Shown here: piece after piece, positions 34,517 through 43,636 of the stretch
How the letters are laid out: each line of letters starts with the position of its first letter
How positions within the stretch are numbered: position 1 is the stretch's first letter
Origin: Nocardia acidivorans NBRC 108247
GTDB lineage: Bacteria; Actinomycetota; Actinomycetes; Mycobacteriales; Mycobacteriaceae
DNA: 64,000 bases
Assembly (NCBI RefSeq): GCF_001625085.1
Contig: NZ_BDAW01000020.1
Span: forward strand, 47,486-111,485
Direction of reading: 5' to 3'
Notes under the pieces: generated by a model
Told to the model about the DNA's origin: nothing
What the model saw: the letters and a program-made list of their open reading frames with translations, nothing else
The model's database searches: none
Made by a program: the position numbers and the translations under genes

Positions 34517-35383
34517 ATGAACCGGACGGTTCGGCGGATTGCCACCAGTTATGCGCTGCTGTTGCCGAGTCTGATCGGGGTCGGCTGTTTTCTGCTGTTA
34601 CCGATCGCGGTGGTGCTGTGGTTGAGCCTGCACAGCTGGAATCTGCTGGGGCCCAGGGAGTTCACGGGGCTTGCGAATTGGCGGGCGGTCCTGGGGGACC
34701 GGCGATTCGGGCATTCGCTGATGGTGACGCTGGCCTTGACCGTCATGGTGGTGCCGGTACAGACCGCGCTGGGATTCGGGGTGGCGGCACTGCTGGCGGG
34801 ACGGGGCCGCGGCGGGACGCTACTGCGGGTGGTCTACGCACTGCCGTGGATGTGCGCGCCGGTGGCGGTCGGGGTGGTGTGGCAGTGGATATTCGCGCCC
34901 ACCGGCGGGGCATTGAGCGCGCTGCTGGGGCGGCGTATCGAATGGTTGAGTTCGCCGGTGCTGGCGCTGCCCTGCGTTGCGGCGGTGCTGATTTGGATGA
35001 ATGTCGGATATGTGGCTTTATTCTTCGTTGCCGGAATACGTGCCATTCCAGGGGAAATCCTCGATGCCGGAGCACTGGACGGAGCCACCGGATGGCGGCG
35101 GACGCGCTGGCTGATCCTGCCGCTGCTGCGGCCCACCATGTTCTTCGTGCTGGCTACCGGGGTGCTGACGGTATTCCAGACCTTCGACGCGGTGTACGCA
35201 CTCACCCGCGGCGGACCCGACCATCACACGGATGTGGTTGCTATGCGGCTGTATTCGGAGGCGTTCGACGCCGCGCGGCCCGGGCGGGCGGCGGTCATGG
35301 CGGTGGTGGTGTTCGCGGTGATGTTCGTGATCACCTTCGCCCAGCATCGGTACTTCCGGGATCGGACCAGCTATGAGTACTGA
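34517..35383 (+). CDS. sugar ABC transporter permease (MalF/UgpA type)
   Basis: A 288-residue inner-membrane permease with six helices. The EAA loop that contacts the ATPase is present as EILDAGALDGATGWRRTRWLILPLLRPT-like sequence around residues 178-205. It should pair with the next gene's product to import a carbohydrate or polyol phosphate. ATG 34517 was chosen because the helical domain starts 13 residues later, as in the family. It is divergent from the SCO2524-family gene (112 bp apart) and overlaps the second permease gene by 11 bp. Confidence 0.9.
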   Translation: MNRTVRRIATSYALLLPSLIGVGCFLLLPIAVVLWLSLHSWNLLGPREFTGLANWRAVLGDRRFGHSLMVTLALTVMVVPVQTALGFGVAALLAGRGRGGTLLRVVYALPWMCAPVAVGVVWQWIFAPTGGALSALLGRRIEWLSSPVLALPCVAAVLIWMNVGYVALFFVAGIRAIPGEILDAGALDGATGWRRTRWLILPLLRPTMFFVLATGVLTVFQTFDAVYALTRGGPDHHTDVVAMRLYSEAFDAARPGRAAVMAVVVFAVMFVITFAQHRYFRDRTSYEY

Positions 35384-36206
35384 AACACGCCGGGGCGCAC
35401 TGCGTTCCGTCAGCGCGTACCTGGTGTTGATCGCCGGGGCGCTGCTCACCGTCGCGCCGCTGCTGCTGAGCGCCTCGACGGCCGTCAAGACCGCCGGGCA
35501 GTTCGCGAGCGAATCAGCGCTGACACCACCGCATCCGGTGACGCTCGACAATTTCCGGATCGTGCTCGATCAGGGGCTCGGGCGGGCCGTCGCGGTCACC
35601 GCGCTGATGACGGTGTGCCTGACCGGTGGACAACTGCTGATCTCGATACTCTCGGCATACGCGTTCGCGCGCACCAGCTTTCCCGGTCGCGAGGCGCTGT
35701 TCTGGCTGTACCTGGGGACCATGATGGTGCCCGGCGCCGTCACCCTCATTCCGCTGTATCTGATGTTCGCCGAGCTCGGCTGGCTCAATACCTTCTGGGC
35801 GCTGGTGCTGCCGTTTCTGTTCGGTTCGCCGTACGCCATATTCCTGCTGCGACAGTACTTTCGGGCCATACCGGGTGAGCTCGTCGACGCGGCGCGGATG
35901 GACGGTGCGAATACGCTCGACATCCTGGTGCACGTGGTGGTGCCGATGAGCCGCCCGATCCTGGCCACGCTCACCGTCATCACCGTGGTGTCGCAATGGA
36001 ACAGCTTCATGTGGCCATTGGTGGCTGCCAGTGGGACCAAGTGGCAGGTGCTCACCGTGGCGACCGCGAATATGCAGACCCGGTACAACTCGCAGTGGCC
36101 GCTCGTCATGGCCGCGACCACGCTCGCCATTGCGCCGCTGGTGGTGCTGTTCGTGGTGTTCCAGCGGCAGGTGCTGCGGTCCATCGCGTGGACGGGGCTC
36201 AAATGA
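35373..36206 (+). CDS. sugar ABC transporter permease (MalG/UgpE type)
   Basis: A 277-residue six-helix permease. It carries the EAA motif in IPGELVDAARMDGANTLDIL, followed by VVPMSRPILATLTV, and the FAFARTSFPGR-like segment typical of MalG. Overlap with both neighbours (11 bp upstream, ATGA downstream) shows one co-translated operon. The substrate cannot be told; the closest general class is CUT1. Confidence 0.9.
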   Translation: MSTETRRGALRSVSAYLVLIAGALLTVAPLLLSASTAVKTAGQFASESALTPPHPVTLDNFRIVLDQGLGRAVAVTALMTVCLTGGQLLISILSAYAFARTSFPGREALFWLYLGTMMVPGAVTLIPLYLMFAELGWLNTFWALVLPFLFGSPYAIFLLRQYFRAIPGELVDAARMDGANTLDILVHVVVPMSRPILATLTVITVVSQWNSFMWPLVAASGTKWQVLTVATANMQTRYNSQWPLVMAATTLAIAPLVVLFVVFQRQVLRSIAWTGLK

Positions 36207-37483
36207 GGGTGAAGGATTCGACCCGGGTGGTGCTCGGGATCGCGCTTGCCATCGTGCTGCTCATCGGTGCGGCGTTATGGCTGGGGCGGGACGGCGCGGG
36301 GAGCGGGCGCACGGTGGTGCGCTTGCGGATCTGGGATCAGAGCTTCGTCTCGGCGTATCGGGCCTCGCTCGACGAGTTCGAGCAGGCCAATCCGGATATC
36401 GAAGTGCGAATCACCGTGGCGCCGTGGGCTTCCTACGCGCGCAAGCTGCGGCTGGACGTGGCGGGCGGGATCGCCGACGATCTGTTCTGGATCAGCCTGT
36501 ACGAGGACTACGCCGATAGCGGGAAACTGGTCGATATCGGGCGGGCGCTGGGGCCGGAGGCCGCTTCGGGATGGGATCCGTTCGCGGTCGCCCAGTTCAC
36601 CCGCGCTGGAACGCTGTGGGCCGTACCGCAATTCGTGGACGGCGGCAGTGCGATCTTCTACAACCGGGACCTGCTCGAACGCGCCGGAGTCGACCCCGGC
36701 GAATTGTCGGGGGCGCGCTGGGGTCCGGACGCCGCCACCGACACCTTCCGGCCGATCTTGAACAGGTTGCGCGCGGTCGCACCGTGGCCGTACAACGCGG
36801 CCAAGGATTTTCAGTCCATCCAGCTGCCCTATCTGGGATCGGCGGGAGCCGTACTCCAGCGGGATGAGCGCTTCGCGTTCGCGAATCCGCAGGGGGATAC
36901 GGCCTTCGAGTATCTGGTGCGGTTGATCGCCGACGGATTGTCGCCCGCCGCGTCGGATACCAACAACAGTGGCGATTTCGCGAAGAACGCCTTCCTGCAA
37001 GGGAAGATGGCACTGTTCCAGTCCGGAAGCTTCACTGTGGCGTCCATCGCGCAGCAGGCCGGATTTCGATGGGGACTCGCGCTCATTCCGCAGGGTCCGA
37101 AAGGCCGGATCAGCGCGAATAATTCGGTCGCGGTGGCGGGCAACGCGGCCTCCGCGCATCCGGAGGCGACCCGACGGGTTCTGGCCTGGCTGGGCAGCGC
37201 CGCGGGCAACCGCTACCTCGGGATGGAGGGGGCGACCATTCCCGCCGTCGTCTCGGAACAGCGGGTGTACCGGGACTATTGGGCTCGGCACGGTGTGGAG
37301 GTGTCGCCGTTCTTCGAGGTACTGCGCGACGGGCAGATCTCCGGCGGCGGTGGACCCGGGTTTCCGGCGGCGCTCGAGGCGATGGATCCGATTCTGGCCG
37401 AGATGTTCCTCGGCCGCGTGCCGGTGACCGTCGCGTTGCAGCGCGCGCAGGACGCCGGTGACCAGGCACTGGACCAGCGATAG
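36203..37483 (+). CDS. ABC transporter extracellular solute-binding protein, membrane-anchored
   Basis: A 426-residue CUT1-family binding protein. After a single N-terminal helix (VVLGIALAIVLLIGAALWLG) come WDQSFVSAYRASLDEFEQANP (the family N-terminus), GGIADDLFWI and WAVPQFVDGGSAIFYNRDLLERAG. There is no lipobox Cys after the helix, so it is probably held by an uncleaved anchor rather than lipid. The ATG overlaps the permease stop (ATGA). No msmK/ugpC-like ATPase gene is in the window; a shared ATPase encoded elsewhere is expected. Confidence 0.88.
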   Translation: MRVKDSTRVVLGIALAIVLLIGAALWLGRDGAGSGRTVVRLRIWDQSFVSAYRASLDEFEQANPDIEVRITVAPWASYARKLRLDVAGGIADDLFWISLYEDYADSGKLVDIGRALGPEAASGWDPFAVAQFTRAGTLWAVPQFVDGGSAIFYNRDLLERAGVDPGELSGARWGPDAATDTFRPILNRLRAVAPWPYNAAKDFQSIQLPYLGSAGAVLQRDERFAFANPQGDTAFEYLVRLIADGLSPAASDTNNSGDFAKNAFLQGKMALFQSGSFTVASIAQQAGFRWGLALIPQGPKGRISANNSVAVAGNAASAHPEATRRVLAWLGSAAGNRYLGMEGATIPAVVSEQRVYRDYWARHGVEVSPFFEVLRDGQISGGGGPGFPAALEAMDPILAEMFLGRVPVTVALQRAQDAGDQALDQR

Positions 37484-37484
37484 C

Positions 37485-38417
37485 TCAAATACGGCTGTGA
37501 TCGGTGTACGGCGTGCGCGGTCCGAACTTCGGCTTGTGCGCGAAACCCGCCAGACCGAGCAGGCGCACCGCCCGATAGCGGTGCGGGCGAAGGGGTTCCA
37601 GGTATTCGACCATTTCGTCATCGTCGATGGGGCGGCCGAGCAGGGTCCACCCGACCGTGGCGGCGAGATGAAAATCACCCACCGACAACGCATCCGGATC
37701 GCCGAAGGCCCGCTGCCCGATCTCCGCCGCCGTCCACACCCCGATACCGGGCACGGTACACAGCCGCCGTGCCGCTTCGGCATGGGACAACGTCGCAGCC
37801 TCCTCCAGCTTCGACGCGATACGGGACGCCAGCACAATGGTTTTCGACCGCTGCGGTCCCACATTCGCCCGGTGATACACCCACGACGGAATATGCCGCC
37901 ACGTCTCGGCGTCCGGCATCACCCGCAGACCCTCCGGCGCGGGGCCGGGCGCGGGAGTCCCGTACCGCCACACCAGCTTCCGCCAGGAATCGTGCGCGGT
38001 CCCGGTGTGCACCTTCTGCTCCAGCACACAGGGCACCAGCGCCTCGAATACCAACCCGGTGCGCAACATCCGGAGTCCGGGATTGCGTCGATGCGCCTCG
38101 ACCACCTTCGGATGCTCCGGGGCGAAGTCGCTCAGGTCCTCGTCCAGGCACAGCATCGCCGGAAGCTGCTCCAGGAACTCCGGTGCGCCCGGCCCCCACG
38201 CCTGCGCTTCGACCGCACACCGGTCGGCCTGCCGCAGCCGGAAGGTCACCACGCCCGACCGCATCCGCGAGGCGTGCCAGTGCGCGCCGTCCGGCGTGGT
38301 CCGATGGCAGGGGTCGCCGCCACCGTGCCGCAGCGGCGACACCGTCGCGGCGAGATCGATCGGCCGCTCCGACCGCACCGTGCGCGAGAGCGCGCCGGTG
38401 GTCGGGGAGGAAGTCAC
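37485..38417 (-). CDS. AlkA-like HhH-GPD DNA glycosylase
   Basis: A 310-residue protein. The C-terminal half has the helix-hairpin-helix VPGIGVWTAAEIG and, 20 residues on, the catalytic Asp in ALSVGDFHLAA, the order seen in AlkA-type 3-methyladenine glycosylases. The N-terminal domain is the TBP-like fold found in AlkA/OGG1. It would remove alkylated or deaminated bases in the cytosol. Mycobacterial DNA-3-methyladenine glycosylase homologues have similar length. GTG 38417 gives the family-like start; no strong ribosome binding site is visible. It is convergent with the binding-protein gene (1-bp gap). Confidence 0.82.
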   Translation of the reverse strand: MTSSPTTGALSRTVRSERPIDLAATVSPLRHGGGDPCHRTTPDGAHWHASRMRSGVVTFRLRQADRCAVEAQAWGPGAPEFLEQLPAMLCLDEDLSDFAPEHPKVVEAHRRNPGLRMLRTGLVFEALVPCVLEQKVHTGTAHDSWRKLVWRYGTPAPGPAPEGLRVMPDAETWRHIPSWVYHRANVGPQRSKTIVLASRIASKLEEAATLSHAEAARRLCTVPGIGVWTAAEIGQRAFGDPDALSVGDFHLAATVGWTLLGRPIDDDEMVEYLEPLRPHRYRAVRLLGLAGFAHKPKFGPRTPYTDHSRI

Positions 38418-38650
38418 CGCGCCATTCTGCGTGACGCCGGGGGAGTACCGCAGCAAACCCCCATCCGACAGTGACCCGCGGCACCCTCGCACCACCGCGG
38501 GGGCCGACACCCTCCACTCGCCGCTCCCCCGGCGGTCCGGTACTCCAGGACGCCCTGGCCGAGCCCACCGGCAGGCCCTGCCGATTGTTGTGCCCGCGCC
38601 GACCGTGTGGATTCCGGCCACAGCCACGCCGGATGACCAGGTGACAGACG
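38418..38650. other. gap without a recognised gene
   Basis: The 233 bp between the glycosylase start and the oxidoreductase 3' end carry open frames on both strands, but none has family resemblance or a ribosome binding site. Confidence 0.45.
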
Positions 38651-41461
38651 CTAGGAGTGGCCGCCGCCGGGGGTACGGGGCTCGACCAGGAATTGGACGA
38701 GGTGCAGGGCCGACCGGCCCGCCAGCTGGTCGGCCTGGGTTCGACAGGAGAAGCCGTCGGCGAGCAGGACCGCGTCCTCGGGGGCATCGCGCAGCGCGGG
38801 CAGCAATCCATTCTCGGCCACCGCCACCGACACGTCGTAATGCCCGCGCTGCATCCCGAAGTTCCCTGCGAGCCCACAGCATCCCGCGATCTCGTGGACC
38901 GTCGCGCCGGTGCGCTTCAGAATTAGACGATCCGCCGCGAAACCCGATACGGCATGCTCATGACAGTGCGGCTGGACCACCACCGTCCGGCCGGAGCGAT
39001 CCGGGGGAGTCCAGTCCGGATGCGCCATCAGGAGCTCCGCGAGGGTGCGCACGGACTCCGCGACGGGTCGAGCGCGCGGATCGTCGGGCAGCAGGCGCGG
39101 GAGATCCTCGCGCAGCGCGGCCGAACACGAGGGTTCCAGGCCCACCACCACTCCACCCGCGCGCACGTGCGCATCCAGCGCATTCACCGTGGCGCGCAGC
39201 CGTTTTCGCGCCCCATCCAGCTGGCCCGTGCTGATCCAGGTCAATCCACAGCACACCCGCCGCTCGGGCACCGTGACGTCATACCCGAGCGATTCGAGCA
39301 ATTCCACTGTGGACCAAGCGATCTCCGGATCGAAAGCATCGGTGAAAGTGTCGATCCACAGCAGTACCCCCGGTTTCGCGGCGCTGCCCACACCCGCACC
39401 GCGTGTCCGGGTGGCCCGCCAGGTGCGGCGGAAACTCGTCGCCGCCAGCGCCGGGATCGGGCGGCGAGGGTCGATTCCCGTGGCACGCAGCGCGATTCGA
39501 CGCAACGGCGCGAGACTCGCCAGTGCGTTCGCCGTGCGGGGGAACCGGGTAGCGGCGGCCAGCCAGCGCGGGAGGCGACCGAGGGCGTAGTGGTCGAGGG
39601 GCCGGGGGCGGCCGCGGTAACGGCGGTACAGGGTTTCGGATTTGTAGGTTGCCATATCCACACCGGCCGGGCAGTCGGAGTGACATGCCTTGCAGGACAG
39701 GCACAGATCCAGGGATTCGGCGACCGCGTCGGAGCGCCAGTCGAGTGCGCCGCGGACCACCTCCTGCAGGACGCGGGCGCGGGCGCGGGTGCTGTCCTTC
39801 TCATCCGCTGTGGCCAGGTAGGAGGGGCACATGAAACCACCCGAGGCCCGGGTGTCGGCACGGCATTTGCCCACGCCGACGCAGCGGTGCACCGCGGTGC
39901 CGAGATCGCCGTCATCGGGGAAGGCGAAACCACCCGCGGCCGGCGTCGGCCGCAGACCGAGCAGGCGCAGGTCCGCGTCAATGGCATTGGGGCGCACCAG
40001 GACACCGGGATTCAGGATGTCCTCCGGATCGAACAGGGATTTGAATTCGGCGAAGGCGCTCAGCGCGGCGGGGGAGTACATGTGGCGCAACAGCTCCGAA
40101 CGGGCCCGGCCGTCGCCGTGTTCACCGGAGAGGGATCCGCCGAAGGTCACCACCTGGCGGGCGGCATCCTCGAGGAACGCCCGGAAGCGCTGGGGTGCAT
40201 CGGCTATGGGCAGATCCAGACGGACATGGATACAGCCGTCACCGATATGGCCGTAGAGCAGGCCGTCGACCCGATGTTCGCGCATGAGCGCTTCGAATTC
40301 GCGCAGATAGTCGCCGAGACGCTCCGGCGGAACCGCCGCGTCCTCCCAGCCCGGCCAGGCCGGATCGCCCTCCGGCGTGCGCCCCGACAGGCCCGCGCCG
40401 TCGGCACGAATGGCCCACAGCGCCTTGGCTTCCCGAGTATCCAGCACCAGTCGCGAATCGACGGGGTGCGCGGTCCGGCACAGTAGTTCGGCGGTCTCCC
40501 GCGCCTGCTCGACCGTCTCACCCTCGATTTCCACGAACAGCCAGCCACCGCCGCGCGGTAGCGCGGGCACCGCGCCGCCGCGATGCCTGCGCACCACGTC
40601 GACCAGGCGGGCATCCATACCCTCGACGGCGACCGGGCGCACCGCCAGTACGGCCGCGACATCGTCCGCGGCCGTGGGCATATCGGGATATCCCAGCACC
40701 ACCAGCACGGTGGCCGCCGGTATCGGCACCAGCTCGACGGTCGCCTCGAGCAGCAAGCCGCAGGTGCCCTCGGTACCGACGAACGCCTTGGCCACCGACG
40801 AACCCCGTTCGGGCAGTAGGTGTTCCAGCGCGTAGCCCGAGGCCTGTCGCTCGAATCGGCCCAATTCGGTCCGCAGCACAGCCAGATTCGCCCGGGTGAA
40901 CTCGCTCAACCCCGGCACCTCCGACAGCTCGTTCCCCAGCCGCCGCTGCTGCCCATGACCATCGAGAATCAGCAGTTCACGCACGGTGTCCGACGTTCGC
41001 CCCCAGGCCACCGCATGCGGGCCACAGGCATTGTTGCCGATCATCCCGCCGAGGGTGCAGCGGTTCTGGGTCGAAGGGTCGGGACCGAATCGCAGTCCGT
41101 GCGCGGCGGCGGTCCCCTGCAAAGTCCCCAGCACCACCCCCGGTTGCACTCGCGCCCAACGCTGTTGCGCGTCCACCTCGAGGATCGCGTTCATATGACG
41201 GCTGAAATCCAGCACGATGCCCGCCCCGATGGCATTGCCCGCCACCGAGGTACCCGCGCCCCGGGCGGTCACCCCGATTCCCTCCGCCCGGGCGAAGGCG
41301 AGCACCTCGCGCACATCACCGTCGGTGCGCGGGAACACCACCGCGGTCGGCGGCACCCGATAATTGGAGGCATCGGAGGAGTACTCGGCCCGCCGCCGTT
41401 CGGACGCGTCGACCTCCCCGTCGATCCGCCCGCGCAACGCCCGCACCACCATCTCGCTCAC
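38651..41461 (-). CDS. FAD-linked oxidase fused to GlcF-type iron-sulfur domain (D-lactate/D-2-hydroxyacid dehydrogenase)
   Basis: A 936-residue fusion. Residues 35-470 are a VAO-type FAD domain (TARGAGTSVAGNAIGAGIVL and MIGNNACGPHAVAWG, flavin contacts; GEHGDGRARSELL near the C-terminal end of the flavin domain). Residues 530-900 are a GlcF/LutA-type part with CLSCKACHSDCPAGVDM, an earlier Cys series (CVGVGKCR), and late CCG motifs (RVCCGLTW, GCCGLAG) that hold a cubane-type cluster. It probably oxidises a D-2-hydroxyacid such as D-lactate and feeds quinones. GTG 41461 gives the full protein; ATG 41452 is an alternative start. It is a single gene, divergent from the ABC exporter. Confidence 0.88.
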   Translation of the reverse strand: MSEMVVRALRGRIDGEVDASERRRAEYSSDASNYRVPPTAVVFPRTDGDVREVLAFARAEGIGVTARGAGTSVAGNAIGAGIVLDFSRHMNAILEVDAQQRWARVQPGVVLGTLQGTAAAHGLRFGPDPSTQNRCTLGGMIGNNACGPHAVAWGRTSDTVRELLILDGHGQQRRLGNELSEVPGLSEFTRANLAVLRTELGRFERQASGYALEHLLPERGSSVAKAFVGTEGTCGLLLEATVELVPIPAATVLVVLGYPDMPTAADDVAAVLAVRPVAVEGMDARLVDVVRRHRGGAVPALPRGGGWLFVEIEGETVEQARETAELLCRTAHPVDSRLVLDTREAKALWAIRADGAGLSGRTPEGDPAWPGWEDAAVPPERLGDYLREFEALMREHRVDGLLYGHIGDGCIHVRLDLPIADAPQRFRAFLEDAARQVVTFGGSLSGEHGDGRARSELLRHMYSPAALSAFAEFKSLFDPEDILNPGVLVRPNAIDADLRLLGLRPTPAAGGFAFPDDGDLGTAVHRCVGVGKCRADTRASGGFMCPSYLATADEKDSTRARARVLQEVVRGALDWRSDAVAESLDLCLSCKACHSDCPAGVDMATYKSETLYRRYRGRPRPLDHYALGRLPRWLAAATRFPRTANALASLAPLRRIALRATGIDPRRPIPALAATSFRRTWRATRTRGAGVGSAAKPGVLLWIDTFTDAFDPEIAWSTVELLESLGYDVTVPERRVCCGLTWISTGQLDGARKRLRATVNALDAHVRAGGVVVGLEPSCSAALREDLPRLLPDDPRARPVAESVRTLAELLMAHPDWTPPDRSGRTVVVQPHCHEHAVSGFAADRLILKRTGATVHEIAGCCGLAGNFGMQRGHYDVSVAVAENGLLPALRDAPEDAVLLADGFSCRTQADQLAGRSALHLVQFLVEPRTPGGGHS

Positions 41462-41682
41462 CCCGCCAGCCTAAGAGCCCAGCACCCCGACACAGCGCGA
41501 ACGTGGATGTAATCGCGCTGGTGAACGCCGAGAGGGCCCCTGCGTAATCGCCTGCGCATCGCGGATTGGTCGTGTTCGCCGGTGGCGAACTCGGGGTGGG
41601 GATGAGTTGAGCTGAACCTTTGTTGAGGTCTTAGTGTCGGTGGTCTCGGGTTCGATGGACTCCGAGCGGTGAGGAGTGCTTG

Positions 41683-43563
41683 ATGAGTATGGAATCGGTG
41701 GCGTGGAATCAGCTGTATCGGCAGATGAACGCGCCCACGGAGCAGCGTCCGCTGCGGCTGGCCACGGCACGGCGGATTCTGGCCTTCGCGCATGCCCATC
41801 ATCGGCGGCTGGTCGCCTTCCTGGTGTTCAGCATCGCCTCGGCGCTGCTGGCCGTGGCCACGCCGGTGCTCGCGGGGCGGGTGGTGGACGCCATTGTCAG
41901 CGGGTCCGCGCCGCGCACGGTGCTGGTGCTGGCCGCGATCATCGCGGTGGTGGCCATTCTGGACGCGGGGCTGGGGCTGGTGATCCGGCTGCTGTCCGCG
42001 CGCATCGGGGAGGGTTTGATCTTCGATCTGCGCACCGCGGTCTTCGACCACGTGCAGAAGATGCCGATCGCCTTCTTCACGCGCACCCGGACCGGCGCAC
42101 TGGTGAGCCGGTTGAACAATGACGTCATCGGGGCGCAGCGGGCCTTCAGTTCGACACTGTCCGGAGTCGTCACCAATGTGGTGACCCTGGCCCTCACCCT
42201 CGCCGTCATGCTGCGGCTGTCCTGGCAGATCACGCTGCTCGCGCTGGTGCTGCTCCCGGTCTTCGTCCTGCCCGCGCGCCGGATGGGCGAGAAGCTGGCC
42301 AAGATCCAGCGTGAGGCCGCCGGGCTGAACGCCTCCATGAGCACGCAGATGACCGAGCGCTTCTCCGCACCGGGCGCGACGCTGGTGAAACTGTTCGGGC
42401 GACCGCATCAGGAGTCCGCGGAGTTCGGCGTGCGGGCCGGGCGGGTGCGCGATATCGGGGTGCGCACCGCCATGCTGCAGACCGTCTTCGTCACCGCGCT
42501 CACCCTGGTCTCGGCGCTCGCGCTGGCGCTGGTGTACGGGCTCGGCGGGTACTTCGCCCTGCAGGGCAAGCTGGAACCCGGTGCGGTGGTGGCGCTTTCG
42601 CTGCTGCTGACCCGGCTCTACTCCCCGCTCACCGCACTGGCCAGCGCCCGCGTCGACATCATGTCCGCCCTGGTGAGCTTCGAACGGGTCTTCGAGATCC
42701 TGGATCTGCGGCCACTCATCGAGGACGCGCCCGATGCCCGCGCGGTGCCGGAGGGGCCGATCGCCGTCGAATTGGACGGTGTCAGCTTCGGCTACCCGTC
42801 CGCCGACAAGGTCTCGCTCGCCTCCCTCGAGGATGTGGCGACCCTGGACACCCGCGGCGGGGAGGAGGTACTGCACGAGGTGAGCCTGCGCGCCGAACCG
42901 GGACAGATGGTGGCGCTGGTCGGCTCCTCCGGGGCGGGCAAATCCACCATCGCGCAATTGGTTTCGCGGCTGTACGACGTGGACTCCGGAGCGGTGCGGC
43001 TGGGCGGCGCCGATGTGCGCGAATTGTCCAGCCGCTCCATTCAGGACACCGTCGGCCTGGTCACCCAGGACGGGCACCTGTTCCACGACACCATTCGCGG
43101 GAATCTCCTGCTCGCCCGGCCCGAGGCCGCCGAGGACGAATTGTGGAATGCCCTCGAGCGAGCCCGGCTGGGCGAGCTCATCGCCTCGCTACCCGATGGT
43201 CTGGACACCGTGGTCGGTGAGCGCGGCTACCGGCTCTCCGGTGGTGAACGCCAGCGCCTCACCATTGCCCGGCTGCTGCTCAAGCAGCCGCGCGTGGTGA
43301 TCCTGGACGAGGCCACCGCCTCGCTGGATTCCACCTCCGAGGCGGCGGTCCAGGAGGCTCTGGCCGAGGCGCTGGAAGGACGCACCGCGCTGGTCATCGC
43401 GCATCGGCTCTCCACCATTCGCAATGCCGATCAGATTCTGGTGCTCGAACACGGGCGCATTGTCGAGCGCGGCAGCCATACCGAACTGCTGGCGCAGGGC
43501 GGTCGCTACACCGAGCTCTACCGCACCCAGTTCGCCGATGCCAGTGAGCCCGCCGCGGCCTGA
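41683..43563 (+). CDS. ABC exporter, fused permease-ATPase
   Basis: A 626-residue half-transporter. Six membrane helices lie in residues 45-330, with FFTRTRTGALVSRLNNDV in the coupling region. The ATPase domain has Walker A GSSGAGKST, the signature LSGGERQR, Walker B VVILDEATASLD and the switch His of IAHRLSTI. An acidic insertion sits before Walker A (KVSLASLEDVATLDTRGGEE). It acts as a homodimer, exporting lipid or drug. GAGGAG is 6 nt before ATG 41683. The methyltransferase gene follows on the same strand but has its own promoter. Confidence 0.92.
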   Translation: MSMESVAWNQLYRQMNAPTEQRPLRLATARRILAFAHAHHRRLVAFLVFSIASALLAVATPVLAGRVVDAIVSGSAPRTVLVLAAIIAVVAILDAGLGLVIRLLSARIGEGLIFDLRTAVFDHVQKMPIAFFTRTRTGALVSRLNNDVIGAQRAFSSTLSGVVTNVVTLALTLAVMLRLSWQITLLALVLLPVFVLPARRMGEKLAKIQREAAGLNASMSTQMTERFSAPGATLVKLFGRPHQESAEFGVRAGRVRDIGVRTAMLQTVFVTALTLVSALALALVYGLGGYFALQGKLEPGAVVALSLLLTRLYSPLTALASARVDIMSALVSFERVFEILDLRPLIEDAPDARAVPEGPIAVELDGVSFGYPSADKVSLASLEDVATLDTRGGEEVLHEVSLRAEPGQMVALVGSSGAGKSTIAQLVSRLYDVDSGAVRLGGADVRELSSRSIQDTVGLVTQDGHLFHDTIRGNLLLARPEAAEDELWNALERARLGELIASLPDGLDTVVGERGYRLSGGERQRLTIARLLLKQPRVVILDEATASLDSTSEAAVQEALAEALEGRTALVIAHRLSTIRNADQILVLEHGRIVERGSHTELLAQGGRYTELYRTQFADASEPAAA

Positions 43564-43579
43564 GATCCGCGCCGAACTC

Positions 43580-43596
43580 TTTGCCGAACCGGCAAA
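43580..43596 (+). promoter_or_regulatory. 17-bp palindrome TTTGCCG-N3-CGGCAAA
   Basis: Perfect 7-bp arms just upstream of the putative -35 of the His-rich methyltransferase gene. It is a likely repressor or metalloregulator operator; it does not match the Zur or Fur consensus that I know. Confidence 0.5.
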
Positions 43597-43601
43597 GAAA
43601 G

Positions 43602-43629
43602 TTGGCAATACGGAGAATCTCGATAGGTT
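43602..43629 (+). promoter_or_regulatory. promoter giving a leaderless methyltransferase mRNA
   Basis: TTGGCA (43602-43607), 16 nt, TAGGTT (43624-43629). The ATG at 43637 lies 7 nt after the -10, where transcription should start, and no ribosome binding site is needed. Confidence 0.5.
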
Positions 43630-43636
43630 CGTAGGA

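Noticed and set aside
38954..40486. Long open frame (about 510 codons) opposite the GlcD-GlcF gene
   Set aside because: It is a high-GC antisense shadow with no family resemblance.
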